From: Fischerella sp. CENA71
GTDB lineage: Bacteria > Cyanobacteriota > Cyanobacteriia > Cyanobacteriales > Nostocaceae
NCBI GenBank assembly: GCA_024239075.1
Contig: JANBVI010000027.1
Location: forward strand, 434,001-498,000
DNA length: 64,000 nt
Direction of reading: 5' to 3'
The translations under genes were made by a program, and so were the position numbers. Below the pieces are notes generated by a model. The model saw nothing but the letters and a program-made list of their open reading frames with translations, was not told the origin of the DNA and searched no databases. Numbering within the stretch: the first letter of the stretch is position 1; every line of letters starts with the position of its first letter. Shown here one piece after another: positions 49,271-59,917 of this stretch.

Positions 49271-50497
49271 CTACTTATTTTTTTCTGAAAGAAAGCGTTG
49301 GGCAATATCCCTATAGAAATTGGGATCTGTCCAGTAACCTAAATGCGCCTTTTCCCCCCAAGTAGTTTCATATTCCATTCGTATATTATCTAAGCTGTCG
49401 TAATAATCTAAGTGACCACTAATTGGATCTTGTAGATGATAATAATTTACCCAGCGAATTTTTTCTAGTTGGCATTCTACTGGGTTTTTAGTCAAGTATG
49501 GAGTTAACCGAATATATAAAGGCTTTACACGAAAAGAATTTAAGTGTTCTAATATTCTCTGTCTAATATACTGATGCTGCTCTGCCATTTCTCTGAAGAA
49601 AAAAGCAATCTTATCTAATGGAGAGCCAAAAGTAATTAATCCTGTAATTTTATCAACAAGCAAACTTTTGCCCCGATCTTGAGATAGACTTGCTTCTATG
49701 CATAAAAGATTTAAGGTATCGTAAGCAATACAGCTACCGAGAGAATGTCCAGCTATGATTATTTGGTCATAATTTGCTGATTTATCCTTGAGAATGGCTT
49801 TGAGCAGTGTTAATGATTCCGCTAGTATTTGTTCACGAATTTTATGGTAAGGGGATTTTACCGTTGTAGTGGTATATATAGCAACATCACCCACTAGGTT
49901 TACTAGCAAAGGAGTTATCAGTTGTCTGCTTAATTTCCAAGCTGGTTGTAAAAACTTGCCTTGAAGGAATGGACTTAATAGTAGTAGAATTACGTAAATA
50001 ATTAGTCGTAACCAAGGATATATTATTTTAAATAACCGTAAAAATATAGTTAGCCAACGTAAGCGATATTTAAAAAAACTATTCCAATTTTTTTCTTTCA
50101 AAATATCATCTAATTTAGATTCATTTTCCTTGCGACTATAAAATGCAATTGTCCCCTCTAATGTCTGATCTGCCCATTGTAATACTTCTGATACACTAAT
50201 TTTATTTTCCGTATCGGCTGCCCAATAATATTCGTGAATGTCTATAAAATCATCTGCTGTAAATTCAGTAGAACTAAGACGCACAAAACTTTCTATCCAA
50301 CGATTACCATTCGGCAGTCTTCGTTTAGCAATTAAGTGTTCTAACAGGATTGGTAAACTCTGCCCTTCAAAGTGTTTAACTAAATTTTGGGCAAAATAAT
50401 CTACTGTTTCATAAGGTATTTGTTCACCTACGCCGTGGATAATAATAAATGCCGTACGTCCTTGGGGAAATTTAATACTAATATCTTGAATATTCAT
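49271..50497 (-). CDS. Putative lipase-like alpha/beta hydrolase with membrane segment
   Basis: 408 aa. FIIIHGVGEQIPYE near the N-terminus (oxyanion region), nucleophile elbow IIIAGHSLGSCIAYD (about 248-262) and GSPLDKIAFFF give an alpha/beta hydrolase. A hydrophobic segment (IIYVILLLLSPFL, about 167-185) with neighbouring basic residues may insert in the membrane. The C-terminus contains YYHLQDPISGHLDYY with a possible catalytic His. Substrate unknown; a membrane-lipid esterase is one option. 101 bp downstream of the Clp-N gene on the same strand. Confidence 0.78.
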   Translation of the reverse strand: MNIQDISIKFPQGRTAFIIIHGVGEQIPYETVDYFAQNLVKHFEGQSLPILLEHLIAKRRLPNGNRWIESFVRLSSTEFTADDFIDIHEYYWAADTENKISVSEVLQWADQTLEGTIAFYSRKENESKLDDILKEKNWNSFFKYRLRWLTIFLRLFKIIYPWLRLIIYVILLLLSPFLQGKFLQPAWKLSRQLITPLLVNLVGDVAIYTTTTVKSPYHKIREQILAESLTLLKAILKDKSANYDQIIIAGHSLGSCIAYDTLNLLCIEASLSQDRGKSLLVDKITGLITFGSPLDKIAFFFREMAEQHQYIRQRILEHLNSFRVKPLYIRLTPYLTKNPVECQLEKIRWVNYYHLQDPISGHLDYYDSLDNIRMEYETTWGEKAHLGYWTDPNFYRDIAQRFLSEKNK

Positions 50498-50598
50498 AAT
50501 TATTTAATCCTTTCTCAGTTGTAGTTAGTTATTAATTGGTAGTTGTTTGTGAGGGCAGACAACTACCAAGCAACAACTACTAACAGATTAAAGGATTA

Positions 50599-50895
50599 TC
50601 ACAAATTAAAAAAATTAGCTATTTTTGGTAGCAACTGGTTACAATCTGTAACTAACTGACTGCTAGCAGGTAACTCAGCAATCGTTGCTTCTAAAATTTT
50701 ATTTTCAACTTCAATACGAGCTTGTTGGAGATTAACTTCCATTGATTTTAAGACTTGAACTGCAATTCCTTCTCCTTCAGAAATTAAACCTAACAGTAAC
50801 TGTTCTGTTTCGACGAAATTATGTCCTAACCGACGTGCTTCTTCCTGTGCAAGCATAACGACTTTGATAGATTTTTCTGTGAAGCGATCAAACAT
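50599..50895 (-). CDS. Orphan Clp N-terminal-domain protein
   Basis: 98 aa. Residues 1-70 ([60 protein letters not shown]) closely resemble the first repeat of the ClpC N-domain; the second repeat, ATPase domains and the rest are missing. The tail ([16 protein letters not shown]...) is unrelated. It could be a small adaptor or ClpC-interaction competitor, as with other free Clp-N proteins, or a truncated clpC copy. It ends at a natural stop, so a functional small protein is plausible. Confidence 0.82.
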   Translation of the reverse strand: MFDRFTEKSIKVVMLAQEEARRLGHNFVETEQLLLGLISEGEGIAVQVLKSMEVNLQQARIEVENKILEATIAELPASSQLVTDCNQLLPKIANFFNL

Positions 50896-51193
50896 ACTCT
50901 AGCCCTTGAGTGAAATCAAAAAAGGCATCCATATAGATTCAGGGTTAACAGATATAATTTCGGAAATATAAAATGCAGATTTATTGGCTCTAGTCATTTT
51001 CATAGCAACTCTAAAATTCAATAAAATTTTCTCTATAACTTTGGACATAGTGATCCCAAATAAAATATCAAGTAGATTACTAATATATAGGCATATTAAA
51101 GTTAGTCAATCAAGAGACGAACTATTTCAGACTCATAAACTTAATTGCTCGTCTTTGCTGAACAAAAAAAGAGTTTACCAGGAGTAAATACCT

Positions 51194-53713
51194 GTGGCAA
51201 CAGTTATAAAAGAGACTGCTCAACTAACTTCCAAAGAACGATCGCTCATTCTCTGGTTCAATGAAGTTGGTATTGGTGATATACCGCTAGTGGGTGGCAA
51301 AAATGCATCTTTGGGTGAGATGATTCAACAATTAACACCCAAAGGTGTAAATGTACCAATGGGCTTTGCTACCACAGCTTATGCTTATCGCTATTTCATT
51401 GAGTCTGCTGGATTAGAAGCACAACTGCGGGAATTGTTTACTGATTTGGATGTTGATAATGTCAACAATTTACGCGAACGAGGTAAAAAAGCGCGATCGC
51501 TACTCATACATACGCCATTTCCACCAGAATTACGTGATGCGATCGCCCGTGCATATCAAACTTTGTGTGAACAGTATTATCTGGATACAGATGTAGCAGT
51601 TCGTTCTAGCGCCACCGCCGAAGATTTACCCGATGCAAGTTTTGCGGGACAGCAAGAAACCTACCTCAATGTAACAACAACTGCGGGAGTTTTAGCAGCT
51701 TGTCATAAATGTTTTGCTTCTTTATTCACTGATCGTGCTATTTCTTATCGTCATATTAAAGGCTTTGATCACTTTAACATTGCCCTCGCCGTCGGTGTGC
51801 AGAAAATGGTGCGTTCTGACTTAGCATCTGCTGGGGTCATGTTCTCCATAGAAACTGAAACAGGTTTCAAAGATGCAGCACTGATTACAGCTGCCTATGG
51901 TTTAGGAGAAAATGTTGTTCAAGGTGCTGTTAATCCTGATGAATATTATGTTTTTAAACCAGCATTAAAATCCGGATTTCGCTCAATCATTGATAAAAAA
52001 CTGGGCAGTAAAGAATTAAAAATGGTTTATGATGACGGCTCTAAATTGACTAAAAATATCCTAGTTTCAAACTCAGACAAAAATAAATTTGCTCTTACAG
52101 ATGATGAAATTTTACTATTAGGAAATTGGGCTTGTTTGATTGAAGATCATTATTCCCAAGCTCACGGTGTCTACACCCCGATGGACATTGAGTGGGCAAA
52201 AGATGGTATTACTAATGAATTATTTATCGTCCAAGCGCGTCCAGAAACCGTCCAATCTCAGAAAAGTCAGAATGTGTTGCGGACTTATAGACTTTTGAAT
52301 GAGGACACGGTTTCTAATGACTCTAATAACACGGAGAATAAGAGACGCGGTGACGCGGAGAAAAAATTTTTTACCTCATCTGCGAAGCATCCCCTAGTGA
52401 CAGGACGTGCTGTTGGTTCTGCAATTAGTCAAGGGAAAGCACGAGTAATTTCTGAAGTCAGCAAAATTGACCAATTCCAACCAGGGGAAGTTTTGGTCAC
52501 AGATAGAACTGATCCCGACTGGGAACCAATTATGAAGCGCGCTAGTGCGATTATTACTAATTCTGGGGGACGCACCTGTCACGCTGCAATTATTGCTAGA
52601 GAACTTGGTGTACCTGCTATTGTGGGATGTGGGAATGCGACGGAAGTATTAAAAAGTGGTCAGGAAGTAACAGTTTCTTGTGCTGAAGGAGAAGAAGGAA
52701 AAGTTTACCCAGGACTACTATCTTTTGATGTGCAAGAAGTTGCTTTAGAAGATTTACCTCGTACCCGTACCCAAATTTTCATGAATGTGGGTAATCCCCA
52801 GGAAGCTTTTAGTTTATCTGCAATTCCTAACGATGGGGTTGGTTTGGCGCGGACTGAATTTATTATCGCCAATCACATTCAAACCCATCCTATGGCATTA
52901 ATTAAATATGACCAACTAGAAGATCAATTTGTTAAAGAAAAAATAGCAGAAATTACCGCTCTTTACGATGACAAACCACAATATTTTGTTGATAAATTAG
53001 CGCAAGGCATTGGCAGAATTGCAGCGGCGTTTTATCCTAAACCAGTAATTGTGAGAATGTCAGATTTTAAGAGTAATGAGTATGCAAATTTACTGGGTGG
53101 TAGACAATTTGAACCTAAAGAAGAAAACCCCATGCTGGGTTGGCGGGGGGCTGCACGTTATTATGATCAAGGCTATCGCGAAGGTTTTGCTTTAGAGTGT
53201 CAAGCTATGAAGCGAGTCCGCGAAGAAATGGGTTTAGTTAACATTATTCCCATGATTCCTTTTTGTCGGACTCCTGATGAAGGGCGATTAGTGTTGGCAG
53301 AAATGGCAAAAAATGGTCTAAATCAAGGTGAGAATGGTTTGCAAGTTTATGTGATGTGCGAATTGCCTAATAATGTCATAATGGCTGAGGAGTTCGCTGA
53401 GGTATTTGATGGATTTTCAATTGGTTCTAATGATTTAACTCAGCTAACACTAGGCATAGACAGAGATTCAGCCTTAGTAGCAGGGTTGTTTGACGAACGC
53501 AGTCAAGGAGTCAAGCTAATGGTAAAAATGGCGATCGCTGCGGCGAAAAAGCATAATCGCAAAATTGGTATTTGTGGACAAGCACCCAGTGATTACCCAG
53601 AATTTGCTCAGTTTTTAGTGGAACAAGGAATTGATTCAATTAGTCTAAATCCTGATTCTGTATTAAAGACCATGCTAGAAGTCGCGAAAGTAGAGGGAAG
53701 GGATCGGGGATAA
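51194..53713 (+). CDS. ppsA: Phosphoenolpyruvate synthase
   Basis: Converts pyruvate, ATP and water to phosphoenolpyruvate, AMP and phosphate (gluconeogenesis). 839 aa from GTG 51194 with CAGGAG upstream. ATP-grasp domain with VGGKNASLGEM and AVRSSATAEDLPDASFAGQQ, swivelling phospho-His domain NSGGRTCHAAIIARELG, and C-terminal barrel with MCELPNN and GSNDLTQLTLG. A stretch NTENKRRGDAEKK (about 377-389) lies in the hinge between the ATP-grasp and His domains and is encoded by a GACGCGGAGA-type genome repeat. Length is slightly above family average because of it. Confidence 0.95.
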   Translation: MATVIKETAQLTSKERSLILWFNEVGIGDIPLVGGKNASLGEMIQQLTPKGVNVPMGFATTAYAYRYFIESAGLEAQLRELFTDLDVDNVNNLRERGKKARSLLIHTPFPPELRDAIARAYQTLCEQYYLDTDVAVRSSATAEDLPDASFAGQQETYLNVTTTAGVLAACHKCFASLFTDRAISYRHIKGFDHFNIALAVGVQKMVRSDLASAGVMFSIETETGFKDAALITAAYGLGENVVQGAVNPDEYYVFKPALKSGFRSIIDKKLGSKELKMVYDDGSKLTKNILVSNSDKNKFALTDDEILLLGNWACLIEDHYSQAHGVYTPMDIEWAKDGITNELFIVQARPETVQSQKSQNVLRTYRLLNEDTVSNDSNNTENKRRGDAEKKFFTSSAKHPLVTGRAVGSAISQGKARVISEVSKIDQFQPGEVLVTDRTDPDWEPIMKRASAIITNSGGRTCHAAIIARELGVPAIVGCGNATEVLKSGQEVTVSCAEGEEGKVYPGLLSFDVQEVALEDLPRTRTQIFMNVGNPQEAFSLSAIPNDGVGLARTEFIIANHIQTHPMALIKYDQLEDQFVKEKIAEITALYDDKPQYFVDKLAQGIGRIAAAFYPKPVIVRMSDFKSNEYANLLGGRQFEPKEENPMLGWRGAARYYDQGYREGFALECQAMKRVREEMGLVNIIPMIPFCRTPDEGRLVLAEMAKNGLNQGENGLQVYVMCELPNNVIMAEEFAEVFDGFSIGSNDLTQLTLGIDRDSALVAGLFDERSQGVKLMVKMAIAAAKKHNRKIGICGQAPSDYPEFAQFLVEQGIDSISLNPDSVLKTMLEVAKVEGRDRG

Positions 53714-53781
53714 GGGAAGGAGGACGCGGGGAATAACCAATGACAAATGACAAATGATCAATAACAAATGACTATTGACCA
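53705..53781. repeat. AATGACA array before the PMT-like gene
   Basis: Tandem AATGACA/AATGATC units; the ATG of the next gene is itself part of a CCAATGACT unit. Confidence 0.85.
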
Positions 53782-55251
53782 ATGACTAAAAAATGGTTTT
53801 GGATAGGCATTGCAGGTATATTTTTTCTATCACTTTTCCTACGATTTTGGGGATTAGCGAGATTTAATACCTTAGTATTTGATGAGGTTTACTATGCTAA
53901 ATTTGGCAATAACTATCTCACTCATACTCCATTTTTTGATGGTCATCCGCCGCTTGGTAAACTGATAATTGCGTTGGGAATGTGGATTGGCGATCGCATT
54001 CCTTTTTGGCATGATCAGGTAAATGGTTTAACAGGGAAATTGCGCCCAGCTTGGAGTTATCGTTGGCTTAATGCTCTGTTTGGCTCATTTATTCCCTTAA
54101 TTATTACAGGAATTGCCTATCAATTAAGTTCTCGTCGTGGTTTTGCTTTACTAGCAGGTTTATTCACGGCTTGTGACGGTATATTTATCGTCGAGTCTCG
54201 CTATGCTTTGATCAATATATATATAGTTGTCTTTGGATTATTAGGACAATTATTGTTGTTATTAGCCTTAGCAAATCACAGACAACAGCGCAGACTTTAC
54301 CTCATATTGGCTGGGGTTGCTTTTGGTGCTTCGGCTGCTACAAAATGGAACGGTTTGTGGTTTTTGTTGGGTGCTTATCTAATCTGGATTTTTGCCTGGG
54401 GATGGGAATTTCTAGGAAGAATCAGTCAGACAAATATTTCTAGAGAAAGTCATAATTTATGGGAGCATGAAAAAGAAACATCCCCATTACAAAACTTGAC
54501 GCAGCTAAATTTTGTGAGCTTTTTCTTTTATTTAGGAATTATTCCAGCATTCATCTACAGCCTGATTTGGATTCCTCATTTATTAATAAATAAAAAATAT
54601 AATTTTATTGAAGTCCATAAACAAATTTTGCTGTTTCATGAGCGTTTAGGCGGTAATAGTCCCACCGTCCACCCTTATTGTGCTGGTTGGTATAAATGGC
54701 CTTTGCTGACTCGACCAATGGCGTATTTATATGAAACAACAACCAGTCTCAAAGAATCCCTTCCTGTATTTGGACCACCTTTACCTAGCGGTACTGGCAA
54801 AGTAATTTATGATGTTCATGCAATGGGGAATCCGTTTTTGTGGTGGTTTGGTGTCATTGCTCTGTTATTGTTAGTAGTAATGTTGGGATGGCAAGCGATA
54901 AGTTTTTTGATCAAGAAAAAGCGTTTTGCGATCGCACCAAGACTTTCTGTTGATAATTGGATTGCTTTATATTTGATTTTAAATTATGCTGCCAATCTGC
55001 TGCCTTGGGTAAGAGTAAATCGCTGTCTTTTTATCTATCACTACATGACAGCTGTTGTGTTTGCTTTTATGGCGATCGCTTGGTTAGTAGATCAATGTCT
55101 TCGTAGTTATTCTAAGGAACTCCGCGCTGTCGGTGTTACGATTACGTTTACAATTTTGACAGCTTTTGTTTTCTGGTTACCGCTTTATTTAGCTTTACCC
55201 CTCTCATCTCAAGCTTATAAATTGCGGATGTGGTTTCATTCTTGGATTTAG
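53782..55251 (+). CDS. PMT-type (dolichyl-phosphate-mannose) protein glycosyltransferase-like protein
   Basis: 489 aa with about ten to eleven membrane helices. Conserved loop FDEVYYAKFG (acidic DE pair), GHPPLGKLII, ESRYALINIY and the AATKWNG motif match the PMT/GT39 family, which transfers mannose from polyprenyl phosphate to protein Ser/Thr on the outer side of the cytoplasmic membrane. C-terminal region (YAANLLPWVRVNRCLFIYHY) also fits. Natural acceptor in cyanobacteria unknown. The start codon lies inside a tandem array. Confidence 0.88.
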   Translation: MTKKWFWIGIAGIFFLSLFLRFWGLARFNTLVFDEVYYAKFGNNYLTHTPFFDGHPPLGKLIIALGMWIGDRIPFWHDQVNGLTGKLRPAWSYRWLNALFGSFIPLIITGIAYQLSSRRGFALLAGLFTACDGIFIVESRYALINIYIVVFGLLGQLLLLLALANHRQQRRLYLILAGVAFGASAATKWNGLWFLLGAYLIWIFAWGWEFLGRISQTNISRESHNLWEHEKETSPLQNLTQLNFVSFFFYLGIIPAFIYSLIWIPHLLINKKYNFIEVHKQILLFHERLGGNSPTVHPYCAGWYKWPLLTRPMAYLYETTTSLKESLPVFGPPLPSGTGKVIYDVHAMGNPFLWWFGVIALLLLVVMLGWQAISFLIKKKRFAIAPRLSVDNWIALYLILNYAANLLPWVRVNRCLFIYHYMTAVVFAFMAIAWLVDQCLRSYSKELRAVGVTITFTILTAFVFWLPLYLALPLSSQAYKLRMWFHSWI

Positions 55252-55771
55252 GTTATTGAAAATCAAGCGATCGCACGTTTGATGGAATTTCCTTGCAAAA
55301 TCTCAGGTTATGCAAATAACTAAAACAGATGGTTATTACACATATATTTGCATTAATGCTTTGACAAGTAACAAATAATCAATCATGCACATAAAATTTC
55401 CTAAATCTTAATCAAGATACACATTGTATAGAGGTAAGAATAAACTACTTTTAATATTTTTTAGCCTATGACTTTTGTTTAGCTTGTTAGACTGAGAACG
55501 CAATGTTGATTGGGAAGTGTTTTAGAAAGTGACCAAGGGATTCAAAAGTATATCGTTAAAGCAAAAGCTTCTGTCTTGATCAATTTAGGAAGATTGTCAT
55601 ACTTTATGTCCGGCTCTCACCATACTGCGATTAAAAGATAAGTTACAAAAATTAATTTATTAAATCCCCTCGTAGAGTCAAGAGTCTAAAAGCTAGGGTT
55701 AGGAAATCAAATCAGTGAACTGATAACTGATAACTGTTCACTGATAACTGCAAGAAAACAGGAGAATCGTG
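55252..55771. other. Intergenic region upstream of the phytochrome operon
   Basis: 520 bp. AT-rich; ends in TGATAACTG repeats (about 55718-55750) and the ribosome binding site AGGAG at 55760. No operator recognised. Confidence 0.45.
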
Positions 55772-58075
55772 ATGGTAATGGAATTTGAATTGCAAAGTTT
55801 AAACTTGACAAGTTTAAAAGAACCATCAATTCATACAATTAGTCAAATTCAACCCCATGGAGTACTTTTAGTTCTAGAAGAACCAGAGTTAAATATTTTG
55901 CAAGTCAGCAGTAATACCTATGAGGTTTTTGGGATTACTCCTGAAAATATGCTGCAAAAAAAATTAGAAGATTTGCTTGATCCTTTCCAAATAGAAAAAA
56001 TCAAAGCTGGACTTTTACAAGAAAGTCTAGATATGATCAATCCCACAAAAATTTGGGCAAGAGTAAAAGGTGATGAGTATGTAGTATTTGATGGTATTTT
56101 TCACCGCAATGCTGATGGATTTTTGATTTTGGAATTGGAAATAGCATTTTCTCAGGAAAATATTCCGTTTTTAAGTTTCTATCATTTAGCCAGAGCATCT
56201 ATTAATAAATTAGAAGAAACGGGAAATCTCCATGACTTCTGTCAAATTCTGGTACAAGAAGTGCGAAAAGTCACAGGATTTGACCGAGTCATGTTATATA
56301 AATTTGATGATGATGGGCATGGCTCTGTAATTGCTGAACAAAAATTAGCAAGTATGGAATCTTATCTGGGCTTACATTATCCAGAGTCAGATATTCCTAG
56401 ACCAGCAAGAAAATTATTTGCTTCTAACTGGATTAGGATCATTCCCGACACTCATGCTGAACCTGTAGAAATTTTTCCTGCTATTAATCCAATTAGCCAG
56501 CGTCGCCCAGATTTAACGAATTCGATTCTCAGAAGTCCCTATTCATGCCATATTGAATATTTACATAATATGTGTGTTGGTGCTTCTTTGACTATTTCTT
56601 TGATTAAAGAAGGACAACTTTGGGGATTAATTGCTTGTCATCATCAGACGCCTAAATATGTCTCCTATGAGATGCGGAAGGCTTGCGAATTCTTGGGAAG
56701 AGTAATTTTTTCCGAACTTTCAGATCGAGAAGAAACAGAAGATTATGACTATCGGATGCGGCTGACATATATCCAATCAGCATTGGTTGAATATATGTCC
56801 CAAGAAGAAAACTTTATTGATGGGTTAGTTAAACATCAACCAAATATACTAGATTTAGCTAATGCCCAAGGCGCAGCGATCTGTTTTGGTGGTAATTACA
56901 CTTTAATTGGTGAAACTCCCAAAGAAGAAGAATTGAATTTCTTAGTCCAATGGCTTAAGAATAATGTTGAAGAAGAAGTCTTCTATACTGATTCTTTGCC
57001 CAGTCTTTATCCAGATGCCCAAAACTTTAAAAATGTTGCTAGTGGATTATTAGCCATTCCCATTTCTAAACAGAATTATGTGTTATGGTTCCGCCCAGAA
57101 GTGATTCAAACAGTGAATTGGGGTGGCGATCCAAATCGAGCATTTGAGGTGAATACTTCAGACGGAAATACGCGCTTGTGTCCGCGTAAATCTTTTGAAT
57201 TGTGGAAAGAAACTGTTCGCTTAACTTCTCTACGCTGGCAATCTGTGGAAGTGAAAGCTGCATTAGAATTGCGAAAAGCAATAGTCAATATTGTATTGCG
57301 CCAAGCAGATGAATTAGCACAGTTAGCCCATGATTTAGAACTTTCTAACGCAGAATTGAAAAAATTTGCCTATGTCGCCTCCCACGACTTGCAAGAACCG
57401 CTAAATCAGGTAGCAAACTATGTGCAACTACTAGAGATGCGCTATGAACAATTACTCGACGAAGATGCAAAAGAATTTATTACTTTTGCCGTTGAGGGAG
57501 TCAGCTTGATGCAGACGTTAATTGATGATGTGTTAGCATACTCGAAAGTAGATATGCAAGCGATCGACTTTGAACTGACGGACGTCGAAACAGCTTTAGA
57601 ACGCGCCCTAACTAATTTGCGGAAACGCATTAGCGAAACAGGTGCTGTTATTACCCATGATCAGTTACCAACTGTCATGGCTGATGGTACTCAGTTGATG
57701 CAATTGTTCCTAAACTTAATTGGAAACGCGATCAAATTCCGCAGCGATAAAGCACCAGAAATTCATATCGGTGCTTCTCGTTTGGACGAAGAATGGTTAT
57801 TTTCAGTCCGAGATAATGGTATCGGTCTTGATCCACAGTTTAGCGATCGCATTTTCGTCATCTTCCAACGCTTGCACACACGCGATGAGTACCCTGGTAC
57901 TGGTATGGGTTTAGCCATCTGTAAAAAAATTATCGAGTGCCATCGGGGACGAATCTGGGTAGAATCACAACTTGGTGAGGGTGCAACATTCTACTTTACT
58001 ATTCCGGTGGGAGGACGCGATCGTGAGCGCAGAAACGGACGAAAAGCACAGAACCATATTTTTGGTCGAAGATAA
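55772..58075 (+). CDS. Cph1-type phytochrome histidine kinase
   Basis: Red/far-red photoreceptor kinase, 767 aa from ATG 55772 (GGAG 7 nt upstream; GTG 55769 is less well placed). PAS (about 20-125), GAF (about 140-310), PHY, HisKA ([12 protein letters not shown]) and HATPase_c ([26 protein letters not shown]). Chromophore Cys259 followed by His (YSCHIEYL) lies in the GAF domain at the same number as in Cph1, and [10 protein letters not shown] supplies the DIP motif. Phycocyanobilin is the expected chromophore. The N-terminal Cys of biliverdin-binding types is absent. Overlaps the downstream response regulator by 53 nt. Confidence 0.95.
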   Translation: MVMEFELQSLNLTSLKEPSIHTISQIQPHGVLLVLEEPELNILQVSSNTYEVFGITPENMLQKKLEDLLDPFQIEKIKAGLLQESLDMINPTKIWARVKGDEYVVFDGIFHRNADGFLILELEIAFSQENIPFLSFYHLARASINKLEETGNLHDFCQILVQEVRKVTGFDRVMLYKFDDDGHGSVIAEQKLASMESYLGLHYPESDIPRPARKLFASNWIRIIPDTHAEPVEIFPAINPISQRRPDLTNSILRSPYSCHIEYLHNMCVGASLTISLIKEGQLWGLIACHHQTPKYVSYEMRKACEFLGRVIFSELSDREETEDYDYRMRLTYIQSALVEYMSQEENFIDGLVKHQPNILDLANAQGAAICFGGNYTLIGETPKEEELNFLVQWLKNNVEEEVFYTDSLPSLYPDAQNFKNVASGLLAIPISKQNYVLWFRPEVIQTVNWGGDPNRAFEVNTSDGNTRLCPRKSFELWKETVRLTSLRWQSVEVKAALELRKAIVNIVLRQADELAQLAHDLELSNAELKKFAYVASHDLQEPLNQVANYVQLLEMRYEQLLDEDAKEFITFAVEGVSLMQTLIDDVLAYSKVDMQAIDFELTDVETALERALTNLRKRISETGAVITHDQLPTVMADGTQLMQLFLNLIGNAIKFRSDKAPEIHIGASRLDEEWLFSVRDNGIGLDPQFSDRIFVIFQRLHTRDEYPGTGMGLAICKKIIECHRGRIWVESQLGEGATFYFTIPVGGRDRERRNGRKAQNHIFGRR

Positions 58076-58469
58076 TAAAGCCGACATCCGTCTGATTCAA
58101 GAAGCTTTGAAACATAGCATGATGCCGCACCGGATAATTATTGTCAGGGATGGTATGGATGCTATGGCTTATTTGCGCCAAGAGGGCGAGTATGCAAATG
58201 CACCCCGCCCTGACTTGATCCTCCTAGATTTGAACCTACCCAAAAAAGACGGTAGAGAAGTTCTGGCGGAGATAAAAACTGATCCCAAGCTAAAACGCAT
58301 TCCTGTAGTCGTGCTGACAACTTCCCACAACGAAGAAGATATTTTTCATAGCTATGACTTACATGTGAACTGCTACATCACCAAATCCCGCAACCTCAGT
58401 CAACTATTCCAAATTGTCAAAGGTATAGAAGACTTTTGGTTATCTACGGTCACTTTACCGTCGGAGTAG
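58023..58469 (+). CDS. Rcp1-like single-domain response regulator
   Basis: Receiver domain only, 148 aa, the usual partner of Cph1-type phytochromes. GTG 58023 with GGGAGGA 7 nt upstream; longer frames upstream just read the phytochrome gene in another frame. Acidic pocket E16-D17 (FLVEDNK), phospho-Asp69 (LILLDLNLP), Lys121 (CYITKS). Translational coupling with the phytochrome gene is likely from the 53-nt overlap. Output is by protein-protein contact since no DNA-binding domain is present. Confidence 0.95.
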   Translation: MSAETDEKHRTIFLVEDNKADIRLIQEALKHSMMPHRIIIVRDGMDAMAYLRQEGEYANAPRPDLILLDLNLPKKDGREVLAEIKTDPKLKRIPVVVLTTSHNEEDIFHSYDLHVNCYITKSRNLSQLFQIVKGIEDFWLSTVTLPSE

Positions 58470-58732
58470 GGGATCGGGGATCAGGGATCGGGGATCGGGT
58501 ATTAGGAAGAGACTTGTTAAATAATTTTCCCTTCCCATGTCCTCCATGTCCCTTCCCTTCCTCATTCCCCATTGCCCCTTATCCCCAGAGGGGACCCCGC
58601 CTTCCCCAATCCCCATTCCCCATTGCCCCTTATCCCCAGAGGGGACCCCGCCTTCCCCAATCCCCATTGCCCCTTATCCCCAGAGGGGACCCTGCCTTCC
58701 CCAATCCCCATTCCCCAATCCCTATTCCTACT
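58470..58732. repeat. Heptamer array plus three-fold 50-bp tandem repeat
   Basis: GGGGATC/GGGATCG units at 58470-58500, then three near-identical units built from CCCCATTGCCCCTTATCCCC, AGAGGGGACCCCGCC and TTCCCCAATC (about 58565-58710). The frame of the next gene happens to stay open through it. Confidence 0.92.
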
Positions 58733-59917
58733 ATGATTGCAAACTCAATCAAAATTTTATTGATTGAGGACAATTTGGCGGAAGCTAGATTGTTACAAGA
58801 GTTTCTGAAGCAAGCCCAATCTCATGAGTTTACTTTGCTGAATGTCAAGAGATTAGGTGATGCATTGTCCTTACTCAGTAATTGTAATGAGATTAACTGT
58901 GATTTTGATGTCATTCTGTTGGATTTGACTTTACCAGATAGTGAAGGCTTGACTTCTCTTGCACCTTTGATGCATCAAGCTCCCACTGTACCAATAGTAG
59001 TATTAACAAATACTAATGACGATAAACTTGCTTTAGAAGCGGTACGCCAGGGAGCGCAAGATTATCTGGTCAAGCGACAGGTGAATGTAGAAGTATTGAT
59101 TCGTGCTTTAAAATATGCGATCGAGCGGAAGCAAACTTTAGAATCATTACGTGCAGTTAATCATGCCTTAGAAATTCGGGTAGAAGAAAGAACAGCAGAG
59201 TTAGTCAAAGCTCAAGAAATCAATCAGTTTAAATCTGAATTTGTTTCTATGCTGTCTCACGATATCCGTAATCCCTTAAATACTATCTTGCTGGCAGCAG
59301 GGTTGTTACAAAACAGTGGTGAGAAACTATCTCAAGAAAAAAAGCTAAATCATTACAAATTAATTCGTTCTGCTATTAAAAATATGTCACAGCTATTGGA
59401 TGAAGTTTCCCTATTGGGTAAAGCTGATTCCGGTAGACTTGAGCGAGAATTTACTTTGCTCGATTTACAAGATTTATGTTGGCAAATAGTTGAAGAAGCG
59501 CAATTAATTGCAGCCGATAAACAAATTACGATTGTATTTACGACTACTGGAAACCCAACTGAAGCATTAAGTGATGAAAATTTATTACGGCATATTTTAG
59601 GAAATTTACTTAGTAATGCTATTAAATATTCCCATCCAGATAGTATTGTTTATTTTGAACTGAGATTTAAAAATCAAACTCTCATTTTCAAAATCAAAGA
59701 TGAAGGAATTGGTATTCCTTTAGAAGATCAAAAACACCTTTTTCAGGCTTTCTATCGTGCTAACAATGTTGGCTCTACTCCTGGTACTGGTTTGGGGTTA
59801 GCGATTGTGAAAAAGTGTTTAGAAGCTCATGGAGGTGATATTTCAGTTAATAGTGAAGTGGGAGTAGGTACAACGTTTACAGTGATGCTGCCCTTGATCA
59901 AAAATTCATTGCGCTAA
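58733..59917 (+). CDS. REC-HisKA-HATPase response regulator/kinase
   Basis: 394 aa from ATG 58733; the frame extends 99 codons upstream, but those codons are tandem repeats. Receiver (residues about 5-125; phospho-Asp64 in ILLDLTLPD; Lys 114), coiled-coil linker (EIRVEERTAELVKAQE), HisKA with SHDIRNPLN (His176) and HATPase_c ([26 protein letters not shown]). It follows the Rcp1-like gene, so it may be the next phosphorelay member: a receiver that controls its own kinase. Phosphotransfer from the phytochrome is plausible but not shown. Confidence 0.9.
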   Translation: MIANSIKILLIEDNLAEARLLQEFLKQAQSHEFTLLNVKRLGDALSLLSNCNEINCDFDVILLDLTLPDSEGLTSLAPLMHQAPTVPIVVLTNTNDDKLALEAVRQGAQDYLVKRQVNVEVLIRALKYAIERKQTLESLRAVNHALEIRVEERTAELVKAQEINQFKSEFVSMLSHDIRNPLNTILLAAGLLQNSGEKLSQEKKLNHYKLIRSAIKNMSQLLDEVSLLGKADSGRLEREFTLLDLQDLCWQIVEEAQLIAADKQITIVFTTTGNPTEALSDENLLRHILGNLLSNAIKYSHPDSIVYFELRFKNQTLIFKIKDEGIGIPLEDQKHLFQAFYRANNVGSTPGTGLGLAIVKKCLEAHGGDISVNSEVGVGTTFTVMLPLIKNSLR

